Shown here piece after piece: positions 9,254 through 17,642 of a stretch of 64,000 bases of DNA. The notes beneath the pieces are model-generated. The model searched no databases. It was not told the origin of the DNA and was given only the letters and a program-made list of their open reading frames with translations. Both the position numbers and the translations under genes were made by a program. Location: contig NZ_JAINUY010000002.1 of the NCBI RefSeq assembly GCF_020026915.1, positions 434,001-498,000 of the forward strand, written 5' to 3'. How positions within the stretch are numbered: the first letter of the stretch is position 1; every line of letters starts with the position of its first letter. Origin of the DNA: Flavobacterium potami (lineage in GTDB: Bacteria > Bacteroidota > Bacteroidia > Flavobacteriales > Flavobacteriaceae).

Positions 9254-11038
9254 TTATTGGTATTTCTTATCTGTGAGTGTTTTCATAAAAGCTACCAAAG
9301 CCTTTTCTTCATTTTTGGTAAGTTTTAATTCATCAAAAGGTAACGTTTGGTTTTCTACTTCATAACCTAAACCTTGTCCGCCTCCTTTGTTATAAAAATC
9401 TACGACTTCTTCTAAGGTTTTAAAAACACCATTATGCATATAAGGAGCTGTTACAGCTACATTTCTAACCGTTGGCGTTTTGAATGCACCGACCAATTGA
9501 GGCATTTTGTTGTATAGATAACGTCCTTGATCTGCGCTAAGTTTCTTGCCAGATGCATCTTGAGGTGTTCCAATAACTTCATGTTCGCTTTTAGAATAAC
9601 TTGGAGGAACGGTTCCGTTAAACAGAGGCGTAAAATGACACGTTGCACATTTTGCTTTTCCCATAAAAAGATTCATTCCTTGAATTTCTTCTACGTTTAA
9701 AGCGTTTTTATTTCCTCTCATATATTCGTCAAATCTAGAATCGAATGAATTTAATGATCTTACATAACTAGCTATGGCATTTTGAATCTGCCAGGCTTCG
9801 GGTTTTGTAGTTCTTGGATAGGCTTTTTTGAAAAGATTGATATATTCGTCATTCAATAGAATTTTAGCATGAATATCATCCATTGAGCCATGCATTTCAT
9901 CTTTATTCTGAATAACATCTACACTCTGTTTTTCTAAATCTAACTGACGCATATCCCAAAATTGAGCATTTTGCAAAGAGGCATAGGTTAGGGTTGGGGT
10001 GTTTCTGGCTAAATTAGAACCTGTTAAGGAAACATTTGTTTTTAAACCGTCAGTAAAAGCTTTTTCGGGATGATGACAGCTAGCGCAGCTTCTGTCATTA
10101 TTTTTAGAAAGACTGGTGTCATAAAACAGTTTTTCTCCTAGTTTTGCTTTATCAGCAGTAAAATTATAATCTTTTGAGAGTACAAAAGCATTCACATCGA
10201 AAGCATTTTTATCAAATAAAGTTTCAATATTTTGCTTTAAGGGCTTTATTTTGTTTACGTTTTTTATACTTTGCTCTTTCTGAAAAGCTTTTATTTTTTT
10301 TGAAATTGGATTTAAATATTCAGTAATAAAAAAAGCTCTGTCAAAAGAATTGAAATTGTTGTTCTTCTTGCAGTACAGTTTTGCTTTTGATGTCAAATTC
10401 TTTAATTCATCTGATGTTTTGCTATTTTCATTAATAATCTGAAGAGGCTCTGAAATAGAAATAAGACTTTCGCCTGCTTCAGGAATTGAGGATTGCAGAA
10501 TTGGACTGTCAAACCCTGTAATTCCTAATGTAATTACTCTGAATACATTTTGCTGAATGGCATCTAAAACATAGTCGTCGCTTATAGCAATAACTTCAAA
10601 AGTGCTTTGTAATTGCTTGATATTCGACTGGAAAATATTTAATTCTCTGATAACATTTTCTTTGTCCTCAATTTTATATTCAGGATAAATCATTTCCTCT
10701 ATAACCTGAAAACCATGCGGTTCAAATGATCTGTTTTCTTCCAATTCCATTTCATCCAAAGCGGGTCCGTTCATAAATCTTGCTGTTTCCGGAACAAAAT
10801 ATTCAATTGCCCATTCTACTTTTTTATAAAATAAACGGGATTTAGTGAACTGTTCAACAATTTGGTTAGACGAAGCGTTCGTATTGATAAGCTTTTGAAA
10901 ATGTAAAATTTCATTATTTAGTTTGTTTAAATCAACAAGAAGATGTTGTTTAACAGTAGTTTTGGAAACTTCATTTTGTTTACAAGAAAAAAACAAACAA
11001 AGGGTAAAAAACAGAAAAGTAAAATGCTTTAATTTCAT
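9254..11038 (-). CDS. Di-haem cytochrome c peroxidase/MauG-family lipoprotein with N-terminal helical domain
   Basis: A 594-residue exported protein. The signal peptide ends in a lipobox (L-F-F-S-C, Cys near 20), which implies membrane anchoring in the periplasm or on the outer membrane. Residues about 30-260 are alpha-helical and resemble imelysin-like haem/iron proteins (R-x-x-Y-K-K-x-E, then P-H-G-F-Q-V-I-E-E). The remainder is the bacterial CcpA/MauG fold with two c-type haem sites, C-A-S-C-H and C-A-T-C-H, and the M-H-N-G-V-F-K-T-L segment typical of the family. Members reduce peroxide or oxidise a partner protein; the substrate here is unknown. It follows the PhoX-like gene at 70 bases, with a hairpin between them. 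Confidence 0.85.
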   Translation of the reverse strand: MKLKHFTFLFFTLCLFFSCKQNEVSKTTVKQHLLVDLNKLNNEILHFQKLINTNASSNQIVEQFTKSRLFYKKVEWAIEYFVPETARFMNGPALDEMELEENRSFEPHGFQVIEEMIYPEYKIEDKENVIRELNIFQSNIKQLQSTFEVIAISDDYVLDAIQQNVFRVITLGITGFDSPILQSSIPEAGESLISISEPLQIINENSKTSDELKNLTSKAKLYCKKNNNFNSFDRAFFITEYLNPISKKIKAFQKEQSIKNVNKIKPLKQNIETLFDKNAFDVNAFVLSKDYNFTADKAKLGEKLFYDTSLSKNNDRSCASCHHPEKAFTDGLKTNVSLTGSNLARNTPTLTYASLQNAQFWDMRQLDLEKQSVDVIQNKDEMHGSMDDIHAKILLNDEYINLFKKAYPRTTKPEAWQIQNAIASYVRSLNSFDSRFDEYMRGNKNALNVEEIQGMNLFMGKAKCATCHFTPLFNGTVPPSYSKSEHEVIGTPQDASGKKLSADQGRYLYNKMPQLVGAFKTPTVRNVAVTAPYMHNGVFKTLEEVVDFYNKGGGQGLGYEVENQTLPFDELKLTKNEEKALVAFMKTLTDKKYQ

Positions 11039-11055
11039 AATAGGATATTAATAGC

Positions 11056-11085
11056 AACAACCCTTATTGAAAAATAAGGGTTGTT
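11056..11085 (-). terminator. Hairpin between the PhoX-like and MauG-like genes
   Basis: Perfect 13-bp arms (AACAACCCTTATT / AATAAGGGTTGTT) around a 4-nt loop. It follows the leftward PhoX-like gene by about 25 bases but lacks a strong T run on that strand. It may be a partial terminator, an attenuator or an mRNA-stabilising 3' hairpin in front of the haem peroxidase gene. Confidence 0.6.
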
Positions 11086-11108
11086 ATAGATTTTTTAAAT
11101 TGAAATTA

Positions 11109-12587
11109 TTATCGTTGTACGTTTCTAATAATTACAGTTTGACCACCTTCTTTATTAGTATTGATTCCAGAACCATCAGCATTTTTGAAAGCATCACTCT
11201 GCCAAGTATGAGGGTGAATATTTACTGTGAAAGTATCTGGAACTCCAATGATATCTGAAATATCTTCCATAGCACCAAATTCCCAGCTTCCTAGTCTCAT
11301 TTCACCAGTTTGGTTGTAAAGAGTATTCCATGCTGCATCAGTTCTTTTGTGGTTCATGTTTAACCATGGTTTATTTTGTTTTGTAGCGATATTATATTGC
11401 CAGATGTATGAATCGTGCTTTGCATCTGCATAATAACTATCACCGTCTTCTTGAATATAAACGTAGTTCTCGGTTACACATAAGTTATCAGGATTGATGA
11501 TTCCAGTTCCTGGAGTACTATCACCTTCAACGGCTAACTCTAAAGTTCCTTTTAAAGGATTAGTAGCATCCAATTTTAATTTGTAAACTCTTCCCCACAT
11601 TGTATATCCTTGAACAGGAGCATTATTTGTAGCCTGACCTGTTGCAGTAAAATATACTTCTCTGTTGTTTGTTGCACTTCCTTTTCTGTAATCTACGTCT
11701 TCAACTCTCGAAAAACGAATTGCTTTTAAATCATTTACAGTTGTATTGATTACGGCTCCAGTTAAGTTTTTGGCATTTGGAATTTCAACAAATTCTACAG
11801 GATAAGAATTGTTTAATGTTATAGTAGTTTCAACCTGATTTCCGTCAGTTCTTTTTAAAGCATATAGTTTTCCGTTTGATAAATCACCAACCGTACTTAC
11901 ATACATAATTAATTGTCCTGCACTTACGTGTGAAGTACCGTAAGATTGGTCTTCTCCAATTAAAATAACTGTTTTTCCAGGATATGCTTCTTTTGGCAAT
12001 GGTACAGCATTTTCCATACTTGCTTTTCCTAAAGCTGGTAAAACTCTGTCTTTTCTTGCTTTATCAGAAGATGCTCCAAGCGGATTGATTCCGTGAACCA
12101 TACTTTCCTCACCACTTTCTCCAGCAGTTAAGAAAATTGGTCCAAATCCGTGAATTTCAGGAGTTGCTAATGTTGCAGAACACAAACGAGTTAAACCTCC
12201 AACTCCGTCAACCAAATAGTCACCTTTTACTGGTTTGAAAGTCTTGTCTAAATAAACTCTGGAAACAGATTGTAAAATCTCGTGGTTTGTAATTAAAATG
12301 TAACCATCTCCGTTTGGATCTTTCATTAATCCAGCACCATCAGGTTGAGCACCATAAACGAATGTTGGAGAATTTGGCAATACATCTGAACTTGCAATTA
12401 AAGTACTGATTTTTAAGTTTTCGAAACCAGCCATTGGGTAAACAAAAGCAGGTACTTTTGAATGTGAGGTAAAATCGATGCTGGCATTTACTTCATTTGA
12501 AGATTTTTTGTCATCATCCTGGCAACTGATTGCAAGAAGTCCTGCAATTCCCAACAAGGTAATTGATTGTAATAAGTTAGCTTTCAT
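11109..12587 (-). CDS. PhoX-like (DUF839) lipoprotein, putative phosphatase
   Basis: Start set at the ATG at 12587, because M-K-A-N-L-L begins a signal peptide ending in a lipobox (L-A-I-S-C, followed by D-D-D). Of 492 residues, the mature part resembles the PhoX/DUF839 beta-propeller family: a G-G-L-T-R-L-C-S-A-T region, L-T-A-G-E-S-G-E-E-S, an H-V-S-A-G-Q-L segment, and P-D-N-L-C-V-T-E-N-Y-V-Y-I-Q-E-D-G. PhoX enzymes are Ca/Fe phosphomonoesterases, usually exported by Tat. Here the signal is a lipoprotein one without a twin-arginine motif, so phosphatase activity is a family inference only. It is upstream of and co-oriented with the haem peroxidase. Confidence 0.7.
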   Translation of the reverse strand: MKANLLQSITLLGIAGLLAISCQDDDKKSSNEVNASIDFTSHSKVPAFVYPMAGFENLKISTLIASSDVLPNSPTFVYGAQPDGAGLMKDPNGDGYILITNHEILQSVSRVYLDKTFKPVKGDYLVDGVGGLTRLCSATLATPEIHGFGPIFLTAGESGEESMVHGINPLGASSDKARKDRVLPALGKASMENAVPLPKEAYPGKTVILIGEDQSYGTSHVSAGQLIMYVSTVGDLSNGKLYALKRTDGNQVETTITLNNSYPVEFVEIPNAKNLTGAVINTTVNDLKAIRFSRVEDVDYRKGSATNNREVYFTATGQATNNAPVQGYTMWGRVYKLKLDATNPLKGTLELAVEGDSTPGTGIINPDNLCVTENYVYIQEDGDSYYADAKHDSYIWQYNIATKQNKPWLNMNHKRTDAAWNTLYNQTGEMRLGSWEFGAMEDISDIIGVPDTFTVNIHPHTWQSDAFKNADGSGINTNKEGGQTVIIRNVQR

Positions 12588-12742
12588 AAATTTTGTGTTT
12601 TTTTTGATCAGAGCAAAGCTATCTTTCAAAAACAACATACGTGTTATGACTGTCTTTCCTTATTGCTAATTTTTATAAGTCTTGTATTATTAAATGGTAA
12701 ATTTAAGACGGTAAATGTAAATTTAAGACTCTTAAAAAAAAC

Positions 12743-13375
12743 TTAAAGTGATTTAAAAAGCTGATTTAAATTGGTCGCCTTTTTGTCTTTTAACTTTCTG
12801 ACAATTTTAAGAAAAGCCAAAGCAGTAATATAGGCATCGCCCAAAGCAGTATGACGATCTTTTTTTGAAATATCAAATTTATCTGCTAAATCATCTAACG
12901 AATAATGGTCCTTTCGTTCAAATAAGTGGGATTGAATTAAGGTCTTTTTATACAAATAAGCGGTGTCTAAACTTCTATTGGTTAGTTGAGGAAGACCATT
13001 TCTTTCTAAAGCTTTATTAATCATCGTAACATCAAAAATGGTATGATGTGCAATGATTATGGAGTCTCCCAAAAAATCTAAAAACTGTTGCAAAGCCTCT
13101 AATTCTGTGGGACGCGGAATAACAAAAGCCTTCAAAATTCCATGAATTTGAGCAGTAGATTTATCATAATGTTCTTGTTCTAAATAAACCTCGAAACTGT
13201 TTTGAATGGAGATAATTCCGTTTTGAAGGATTAGGGCGCCAATGCATAATATTCGATCATTATCATAATCAAAACCAGTAGTTTCGGTATCCAGAACCAC
13301 AAAACGAGTTTCTTCGATAGAGATATTCTCATCAAATAAATCTTCCTCTTTTTTCCAAAAATTGAATAAACTCAT
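12743..13375 (-). CDS. DnaQ-family 3'-5' exonuclease (DNA polymerase III epsilon-like)
   Basis: A 210-residue DEDDh exonuclease. Exo I is L-D-T-E-T-T-G near residue 30, Exo II is A-H-H-T-I-F-D-V near 112, and Exo III is H-T-A-L-G-D-A-Y near 178, so the catalytic Asp/Glu/His set is complete. Without a polymerase-binding extension it could be the proofreading subunit or an RNase T/ExoX-like enzyme. It begins 2 bases after the end of the CBS/DUF294 gene, so translation is probably coupled. This pairing of a DnaQ-like exonuclease with a cNMP-CBS-DUF294 protein recurs in other bacteria, suggesting the latter regulates the former. Confidence 0.85.
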   Translation of the reverse strand: MSLFNFWKKEEDLFDENISIEETRFVVLDTETTGFDYDNDRILCIGALILQNGIISIQNSFEVYLEQEHYDKSTAQIHGILKAFVIPRPTELEALQQFLDFLGDSIIIAHHTIFDVTMINKALERNGLPQLTNRSLDTAYLYKKTLIQSHLFERKDHYSLDDLADKFDISKKDRHTALGDAYITALAFLKIVRKLKDKKATNLNQLFKSL

Positions 13376-13377
13376 GA

Positions 13378-15297
13378 TTATACCAGATTTGAGATATTAA
13401 AACGTACAGAAATAAGTTCTTGAAGCTCTTTAATTGTTTTAAAAGTACGTTTCAGTTTAATTTTTTCCATTTTTGTTAAAGATTCTAGTTCAATAAACTG
13501 GCCCGAATCATGGTGTAAAAGACCTTGTTTGGTTCTGAATTTCAGTAATGCTTTAAATGAATAGGAGCAAGACAGATATAATTCTCGATTGTTAGGCTCT
13601 AATTCTGCTAATTTTTCGAAACGCTCTGCGGTATTACTGATTCCTTTAATAGAATGTGATAAAATTAAAACACGTGCAGCATCGGTAAGAGGCATCAAAG
13701 CTCTTCGTTTAATATCAAAATTATCCTTATTGGCACCATCTTGTTCTACCAAAAATTGTCTAAAGAAACCGGTTGGAGATGGGCTTTGCAAAGCTCCACT
13801 TACCAAATGCATATAAAAAATCGGATTGGCTTTTATGGTTTCAAAGATATAATCGGATAATTGACTTACAATCTCCGTATCGCCGTAAGTCGAACTATAA
13901 TCAAAGAAAATAAAAGAAAGTAAAACCTCATTTTTACCAGGATTAGTAATCCAGTGATGCACTTGATCTTTCCATTCACCAAGGCTCATACACCATTTTG
14001 GGTTAGAAGCCATCATTTCTGCAGGGCAATAATCATAACCAATTTCAAATAAGCCTTTATTAACTAGACCTGCAAATTTTTGAAAATAGATTCTAGTTTC
14101 ATCTCTAAAAACTTCATTAACATTTTCGTAAACAATTGCATTATCCTGATCGGTATGTAACATTTGTTCGCCGCGGCCTTGACTTCCCATTGCCAGCCAG
14201 GCAAACTTTACAGGTGGTGGACTGCTCATTTTTTCAATACAAATTTCGATTACGCGTGCAGTACAGGCTTCATTAAGTTCTGTAATGATTTTGGTAATCA
14301 GAGTCATCGGGATATTTTGATCCAAATAACCTTGCAGTAATTGCATAATTTGATTTCGAATTGGCTTTATTTCCTTGATTTTTTTGGTGCGTTTCAAGGC
14401 TTTAATTAAAACTGCCGGATTATTTCCAAGTGCCACCATAACATCATGCTTCGATAAAATACCGACTGCTTTTGTGTTTATAGTTCCATCTTTTGTTAGG
14501 CATAAATGGCTGATGTTGCTTTTCATCATCGCCATTTGTGCTTCGGTAACCGTCATTTTTTTGGGATATGTAATAACAGGTTTCGTCATTATCGTTTCGG
14601 CAGTGGTTGTAATTGGGAAATCTCCTGTAACAATCTTATTTCTAAGATCTTTGTCAGTCAAAATACCAATTGGAAGCATTTCATCGACTATCAAAATTGC
14701 ACCGACTTTCTTTTTACTCATAATTGTGGCAATATCCTTTACGGTCGTAGAAGGACTGCAAGTCACAATTTTCTTAGAATATTTTATTGGAGTCAAATCA
14801 AAAGAATGATTGTTGGAATGCAGATGATCATCTAATAAATCATCACCATATAATTTATCTTTATGGATATCGGAATAAGGATTTCCGGTATTTGAAGCAT
14901 AACTTTCAATAAGGAAATTACCAACATTTCTATTTTCCAAGGCATATGGTTTAAAAACCGCAATTGGAATAGCATATAAAATACTTTCTTCATGTGCGCT
15001 GGCTTCCATAATATAATTTTCTTGTGCTAAAAGAGGTCGAAGTCCAAAGATGTCACCTTCATCACACATATCTAAAACCGTATTTTTAGTACTTTTTTTT
15101 AAAGCCACAGCGCCCTTGTGAACAACATAAAAAGAATCATGAGTTTTGTCATTCTCCGCAAAGATTACGGCATCTTTTTCTTTGTAAATAATCGAAATCT
15201 GCTCAGACAGTTTTTCTAAATCTCTTTGATGTAGGAAATTAAAAGGCGGATAGTTCTTTAAAAAGTCTGCAACTCTTTGCGAAATGGTATTTTTCAT
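13378..15297 (-). CDS. cNMP-binding/CBS/DUF294 nucleotidyltransferase-like signalling protein
   Basis: A 639-residue multidomain cytoplasmic protein. A cyclic-nucleotide-binding fold (about 15-135) comes first, followed by two CBS domains (about 180-300; G-I-L-T-D-K-D-L and G-I-L-S-K-H-D-V). The next segment is a DUF294 nucleotidyltransferase-like domain with G-S-Q-G-R-G-E-Q and the acidic pair T-D-Q-D-N-A near residue 375, followed by its C-terminal helical partner. The G-S-x-G-R and D-x-D residues are present, so transfer chemistry is possible though unproven in this family. CBS pairs usually bind adenine nucleotides. It leads a two-gene unit with the exonuclease. Confidence 0.88.
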   Translation of the reverse strand: MKNTISQRVADFLKNYPPFNFLHQRDLEKLSEQISIIYKEKDAVIFAENDKTHDSFYVVHKGAVALKKSTKNTVLDMCDEGDIFGLRPLLAQENYIMEASAHEESILYAIPIAVFKPYALENRNVGNFLIESYASNTGNPYSDIHKDKLYGDDLLDDHLHSNNHSFDLTPIKYSKKIVTCSPSTTVKDIATIMSKKKVGAILIVDEMLPIGILTDKDLRNKIVTGDFPITTTAETIMTKPVITYPKKMTVTEAQMAMMKSNISHLCLTKDGTINTKAVGILSKHDVMVALGNNPAVLIKALKRTKKIKEIKPIRNQIMQLLQGYLDQNIPMTLITKIITELNEACTARVIEICIEKMSSPPPVKFAWLAMGSQGRGEQMLHTDQDNAIVYENVNEVFRDETRIYFQKFAGLVNKGLFEIGYDYCPAEMMASNPKWCMSLGEWKDQVHHWITNPGKNEVLLSFIFFDYSSTYGDTEIVSQLSDYIFETIKANPIFYMHLVSGALQSPSPTGFFRQFLVEQDGANKDNFDIKRRALMPLTDAARVLILSHSIKGISNTAERFEKLAELEPNNRELYLSCSYSFKALLKFRTKQGLLHHDSGQFIELESLTKMEKIKLKRTFKTIKELQELISVRFNISNLV

Positions 15298-15370
15298 AGG
15301 GTTAGATTAAGGTTCTAATGTACTATTTTAAATAGAAATGTAAAAGAAACACGTTACAATAATTTGCTTT

Positions 15371-15467
15371 AAAGGGACAAAGTAGCAAAGTGACAAAGGA
15401 ACAAAGGTCTTTTATAGAAAAATTTTATTCATGTAGTTTGTCATTTCTCGTTCCTCGAAATGACAAA
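15371..15467. repeat. CAAAG-word direct repeats plus an 11-bp hairpin
   Basis: Four degenerate 8-nt units with a CAAAG core occupy about 15376-15408. They are followed at 15437-15467 by a perfect inverted repeat TTTGTCATTTC / GAAATGACAAA around a 9-nt loop. Neither is coding. The CAAAG words recur in other gaps of this window (27.3 kb, 33.5 kb), and the GTCATTTC arm resembles a motif I associate with Flavobacteriaceae intergenic repeats. Confidence 0.6.
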
Positions 15468-15482
15468 AATGAGTATAATAAA

Positions 15483-15505
15483 AAAAGCTCCTTTGGGAGC
15501 TTTTA
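15483..15505 (-). terminator. Terminator downstream of the small lipoprotein gene
   Basis: Inverted repeat AAAAGCTCC / GGAGCTTTT with a 5-nt loop and flanking A/T runs, about 20 bases beyond the stop of the leftward gene ending at 15526. Confidence 0.8.
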
Positions 15506-15525
15506 TATTTTTTAAAAGAGCATTT

Positions 15526-15897
15526 TTAATCTATTTTATAAACCGTACCGCGCTGTTTTTCTTCAGAACCAACCATTCCAAATTCAAAAGTGTAAGAATC
15601 TTTGGAAGTTGTTAAAATTTTCATGCTGATTGCTTTTTCTTCAGCCATGTTTTTTGGGTGTTTTTTTTGCAATACATATTCGCAATCGCTTACCCAACGT
15701 ATCGTAGCAGTATCTGTTTTACCTTCAAAGGTTTCAATTTCGATATCTTCTTTACGTTCAAAAAGAGTCGTTTTTTTAACGCCATTTACTTCGTATTCGA
15801 ATTTGAATTTTCCGGTTTTAAAATCTTTACAATTGTGTTCAGCATTATAACAAGAAACGAGAGCCAGAACGGGTAATAGGAATATAATTTTTTTCAT
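15526..15897 (-). CDS. Small hypothetical lipoprotein
   Basis: 123 residues: signal peptide M-K-K-I-I-F-L-L-P-V-L-A with lipobox L-V-S-C (Cys 16), then a compact strand-rich domain with two further cysteines (in H-N-C-K-D and S-D-C-E-Y) that may pair. Related short Flavobacterium lipoproteins are sometimes labelled topoisomerase IV in databases. Nothing here supports that: there is no topoisomerase motif and it is far too short. Function unknown. Monocistronic, with its own terminator. Confidence 0.7.
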   Translation of the reverse strand: MKKIIFLLPVLALVSCYNAEHNCKDFKTGKFKFEYEVNGVKKTTLFERKEDIEIETFEGKTDTATIRWVSDCEYVLQKKHPKNMAEEKAISMKILTTSKDSYTFEFGMVGSEEKQRGTVYKID

Positions 15898-15986
15898 TTT
15901 TAATAAGTTTTTTTAGGAGCTAATCCTGCTTTCCATTTCAATCAGGGTTAGGGCATTTGGTGTAACAATAGATAATGGTATTATAA

Positions 15987-16451
15987 TTACACTTTTTGAA
16001 TATAAAATTCTTTTAGTTTTTTTGATTCTTTGACTTCTTCTTTCAGCTCTTCTTTAGATTCGTTGCCTACTGCTTTGGGCCAGATATGAAAGCCACCAAA
16101 TGTCATCGCTTTTACTTGTTGTTTAAATGCGGGCGAATATTCATCAAAAAAGCTTAAATCTTCTGGATTATCCCACATTCCCCAAATACCATTTTCATCA
16201 ATATCTCCCTTGTAATTTATAGGATGCGTAGGGTAAGTTTTAACCATTTTGATCTTAAAATCTTCCAGATTATAACTGCCATTCCACTTGAAAGAGCCCA
16301 CATCATCAGTTCCAGAACCAGAAACCTTCAAATTGGAAAAATTTAAACTGATAGACATTTTGTGCTGCTGTGGAGAGTTAGAATAACAATAAAAACCTTC
16401 CCATTCGCCACTAGGCAAAAAATGATGTGTTTCGTTGTTTTTTGATTTCAT
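15987..16451 (-). CDS. Hypothetical protein
   Basis: 154 residues, no signal peptide or membrane segment. The N-terminal two thirds is rich in G, S, W and beta-prone residues (G-E-W-E-G-F-Y-C-Y, then G-S-F-K-W-N-G-S-Y and G-I-W-G-M-W-D), as in small beta-barrel binding proteins. The C-terminus is a charged helix of repeated K-E-E-L-K-E-E-V-K type. It lies 15 bases after the DinB-like gene on the same strand and probably shares its transcript. I do not recognise the family. Confidence 0.6.
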   Translation of the reverse strand: MKSKNNETHHFLPSGEWEGFYCYSNSPQQHKMSISLNFSNLKVSGSGTDDVGSFKWNGSYNLEDFKIKMVKTYPTHPINYKGDIDENGIWGMWDNPEDLSFFDEYSPAFKQQVKAMTFGGFHIWPKAVGNESKEELKEEVKESKKLKEFYIQKV

Positions 16452-16466
16452 ATTTTGGAAGATATG

Positions 16467-17042
16467 TTATTTCAATCTTTTTAGTTCATCGTCGGTAAAG
16501 TTCTTGATTTCTTTTTCTTTGGCAAACTTTTCAGCATTGTAATTTCCCGATTTATTCTTCGGAATCGACAAACTATTCCATTCGCTTTTTTTCAATTGTT
16601 TGGCGTAAAAAACAATCTGTCCAACATGATAGGGATAATGTGCCAACTGACGATTTATGGCTTCAATTACCGTATGACCTTCATTTCTAATATAAATGAT
16701 ATCAGAAAGTTGTTCTGGTTTCAAGCTTTCTAAAGCATTTTCAAGACAATTCCAACCTTTATTCCAAATTTCTAAAACCTCTTCTTTCGATTGTAAATCA
16801 TTTTCAAATTCGGCATCGCGGTTGCGCCATTCTTTTTCTCCGTCAGAAGTTAAAAAATCAGTCCATCGCGAAAGCATGTTACCTGAAATATGTTTTATAA
16901 TAGTGGCAATGCTGTTGGTGTCTTCGTTTACAGCAATAAAAAGTTGTTCGGGTTCAAGTTGGTCAATTGCTTTTTCTCCAAGTGTTTTGTAGTATAAAAA
17001 TTGCTTTTTTGCACTTTCTAAATAAGAATTATCAGCACTCAT
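16467..17042 (-). CDS. DinB-fold protein (DUF1572-like)
   Basis: 191 residues of four-helix DinB/YfiT type. The metal-binding histidine pattern is visible: one His in I-I-K-H-I-S-G-N-M and two in A-H-Y-P-Y-H-V-G-Q, which in this superfamily coordinate a divalent metal. Some members act as thiol-dependent transferases (bacillithiol, mycothiol); others are uncharacterised. The lysine-rich C-terminus is extra. It starts 3 bases after the pentapeptide gene ends, so the two are probably co-transcribed. Confidence 0.82.
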   Translation of the reverse strand: MSADNSYLESAKKQFLYYKTLGEKAIDQLEPEQLFIAVNEDTNSIATIIKHISGNMLSRWTDFLTSDGEKEWRNRDAEFENDLQSKEEVLEIWNKGWNCLENALESLKPEQLSDIIYIRNEGHTVIEAINRQLAHYPYHVGQIVFYAKQLKKSEWNSLSIPKNKSGNYNAEKFAKEKEIKNFTDDELKRLK

Positions 17043-17045
17043 AAT

Positions 17046-17618
17046 TTATACAATTTTAATATCATATTTCTCTAAAAGCCCAACAATTCCTTCTGTAGAA
17101 AACTGGGCTTTTTTCATCGGATTGAATTCGGGATCAATTTTGTAATTGTAAGCTGTTTTAAAATTGACAGAGGCCAATTGTGTTTCGTTGAAAATCGCTC
17201 CATCAAGATCGCAATTGTCAAAAACAGAACTCGTTAAATTAGTTCCAATAAAGGTTACCTCGCGAACAGAAGAATTGATAAACTTGGTTTTAGGCATTTT
17301 TTTATTAGAAAAAAGGGCGTAATCTAAAACACATTCTTCAAAATGAACCTGGAATAAAAAGTCATCACATTCATTAAAAGCGATCCCTAAAAGTTTGCAA
17401 TTTCTAAAAGTGACGTTTTTTAAACTCGTTCCTGCCAAACTGGTCATTGATAAATTACAATCGATAAATTCGCAGTCTAGAAAAGTATTAGAATTAAAAT
17501 TACTATTTGAAAAATCACAGTTTTTAAAAACACAGTCTTCAAACTCGCGATTGTTTATTTTTTTATCAATATAAACAACTTTTTCAAATGTTTTCTGAAT
17601 GTGAATTATTTCTTCCAT
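17046..17618 (-). CDS. Pentapeptide-repeat protein
   Basis: 190 residues dominated by A(D/N)LXX-type repeats from about residue 25 to 165 (F-E-D-C-V, F-K-N-C-D, F-S-N-S-N, F-L-D-C-E, F-I-D-C-N and so on), predicting a right-handed quadrilateral beta-helix. Size and rich C/F content recall Qnr/MfpA proteins that mimic DNA and bind type II topoisomerases, but I see no Qnr-specific loops and many pentapeptide proteins have other roles. Its ATG overlaps the place where the neighbouring toxin would end if its frame were restored. Confidence 0.8.
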   Translation of the reverse strand: MEEIIHIQKTFEKVVYIDKKINNREFEDCVFKNCDFSNSNFNSNTFLDCEFIDCNLSMTSLAGTSLKNVTFRNCKLLGIAFNECDDFLFQVHFEECVLDYALFSNKKMPKTKFINSSVREVTFIGTNLTSSVFDNCDLDGAIFNETQLASVNFKTAYNYKIDPEFNPMKKAQFSTEGIVGLLEKYDIKIV

Positions 17619-17642
17619 GAATGTTTTTTTGATTTGCGAGCG

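Noticed and set aside
15526-15897. Small lipoprotein as a topoisomerase IV protein
   Set aside because: It has a lipobox and 123 residues with no topoisomerase motif; only the misleading database label suggests it.
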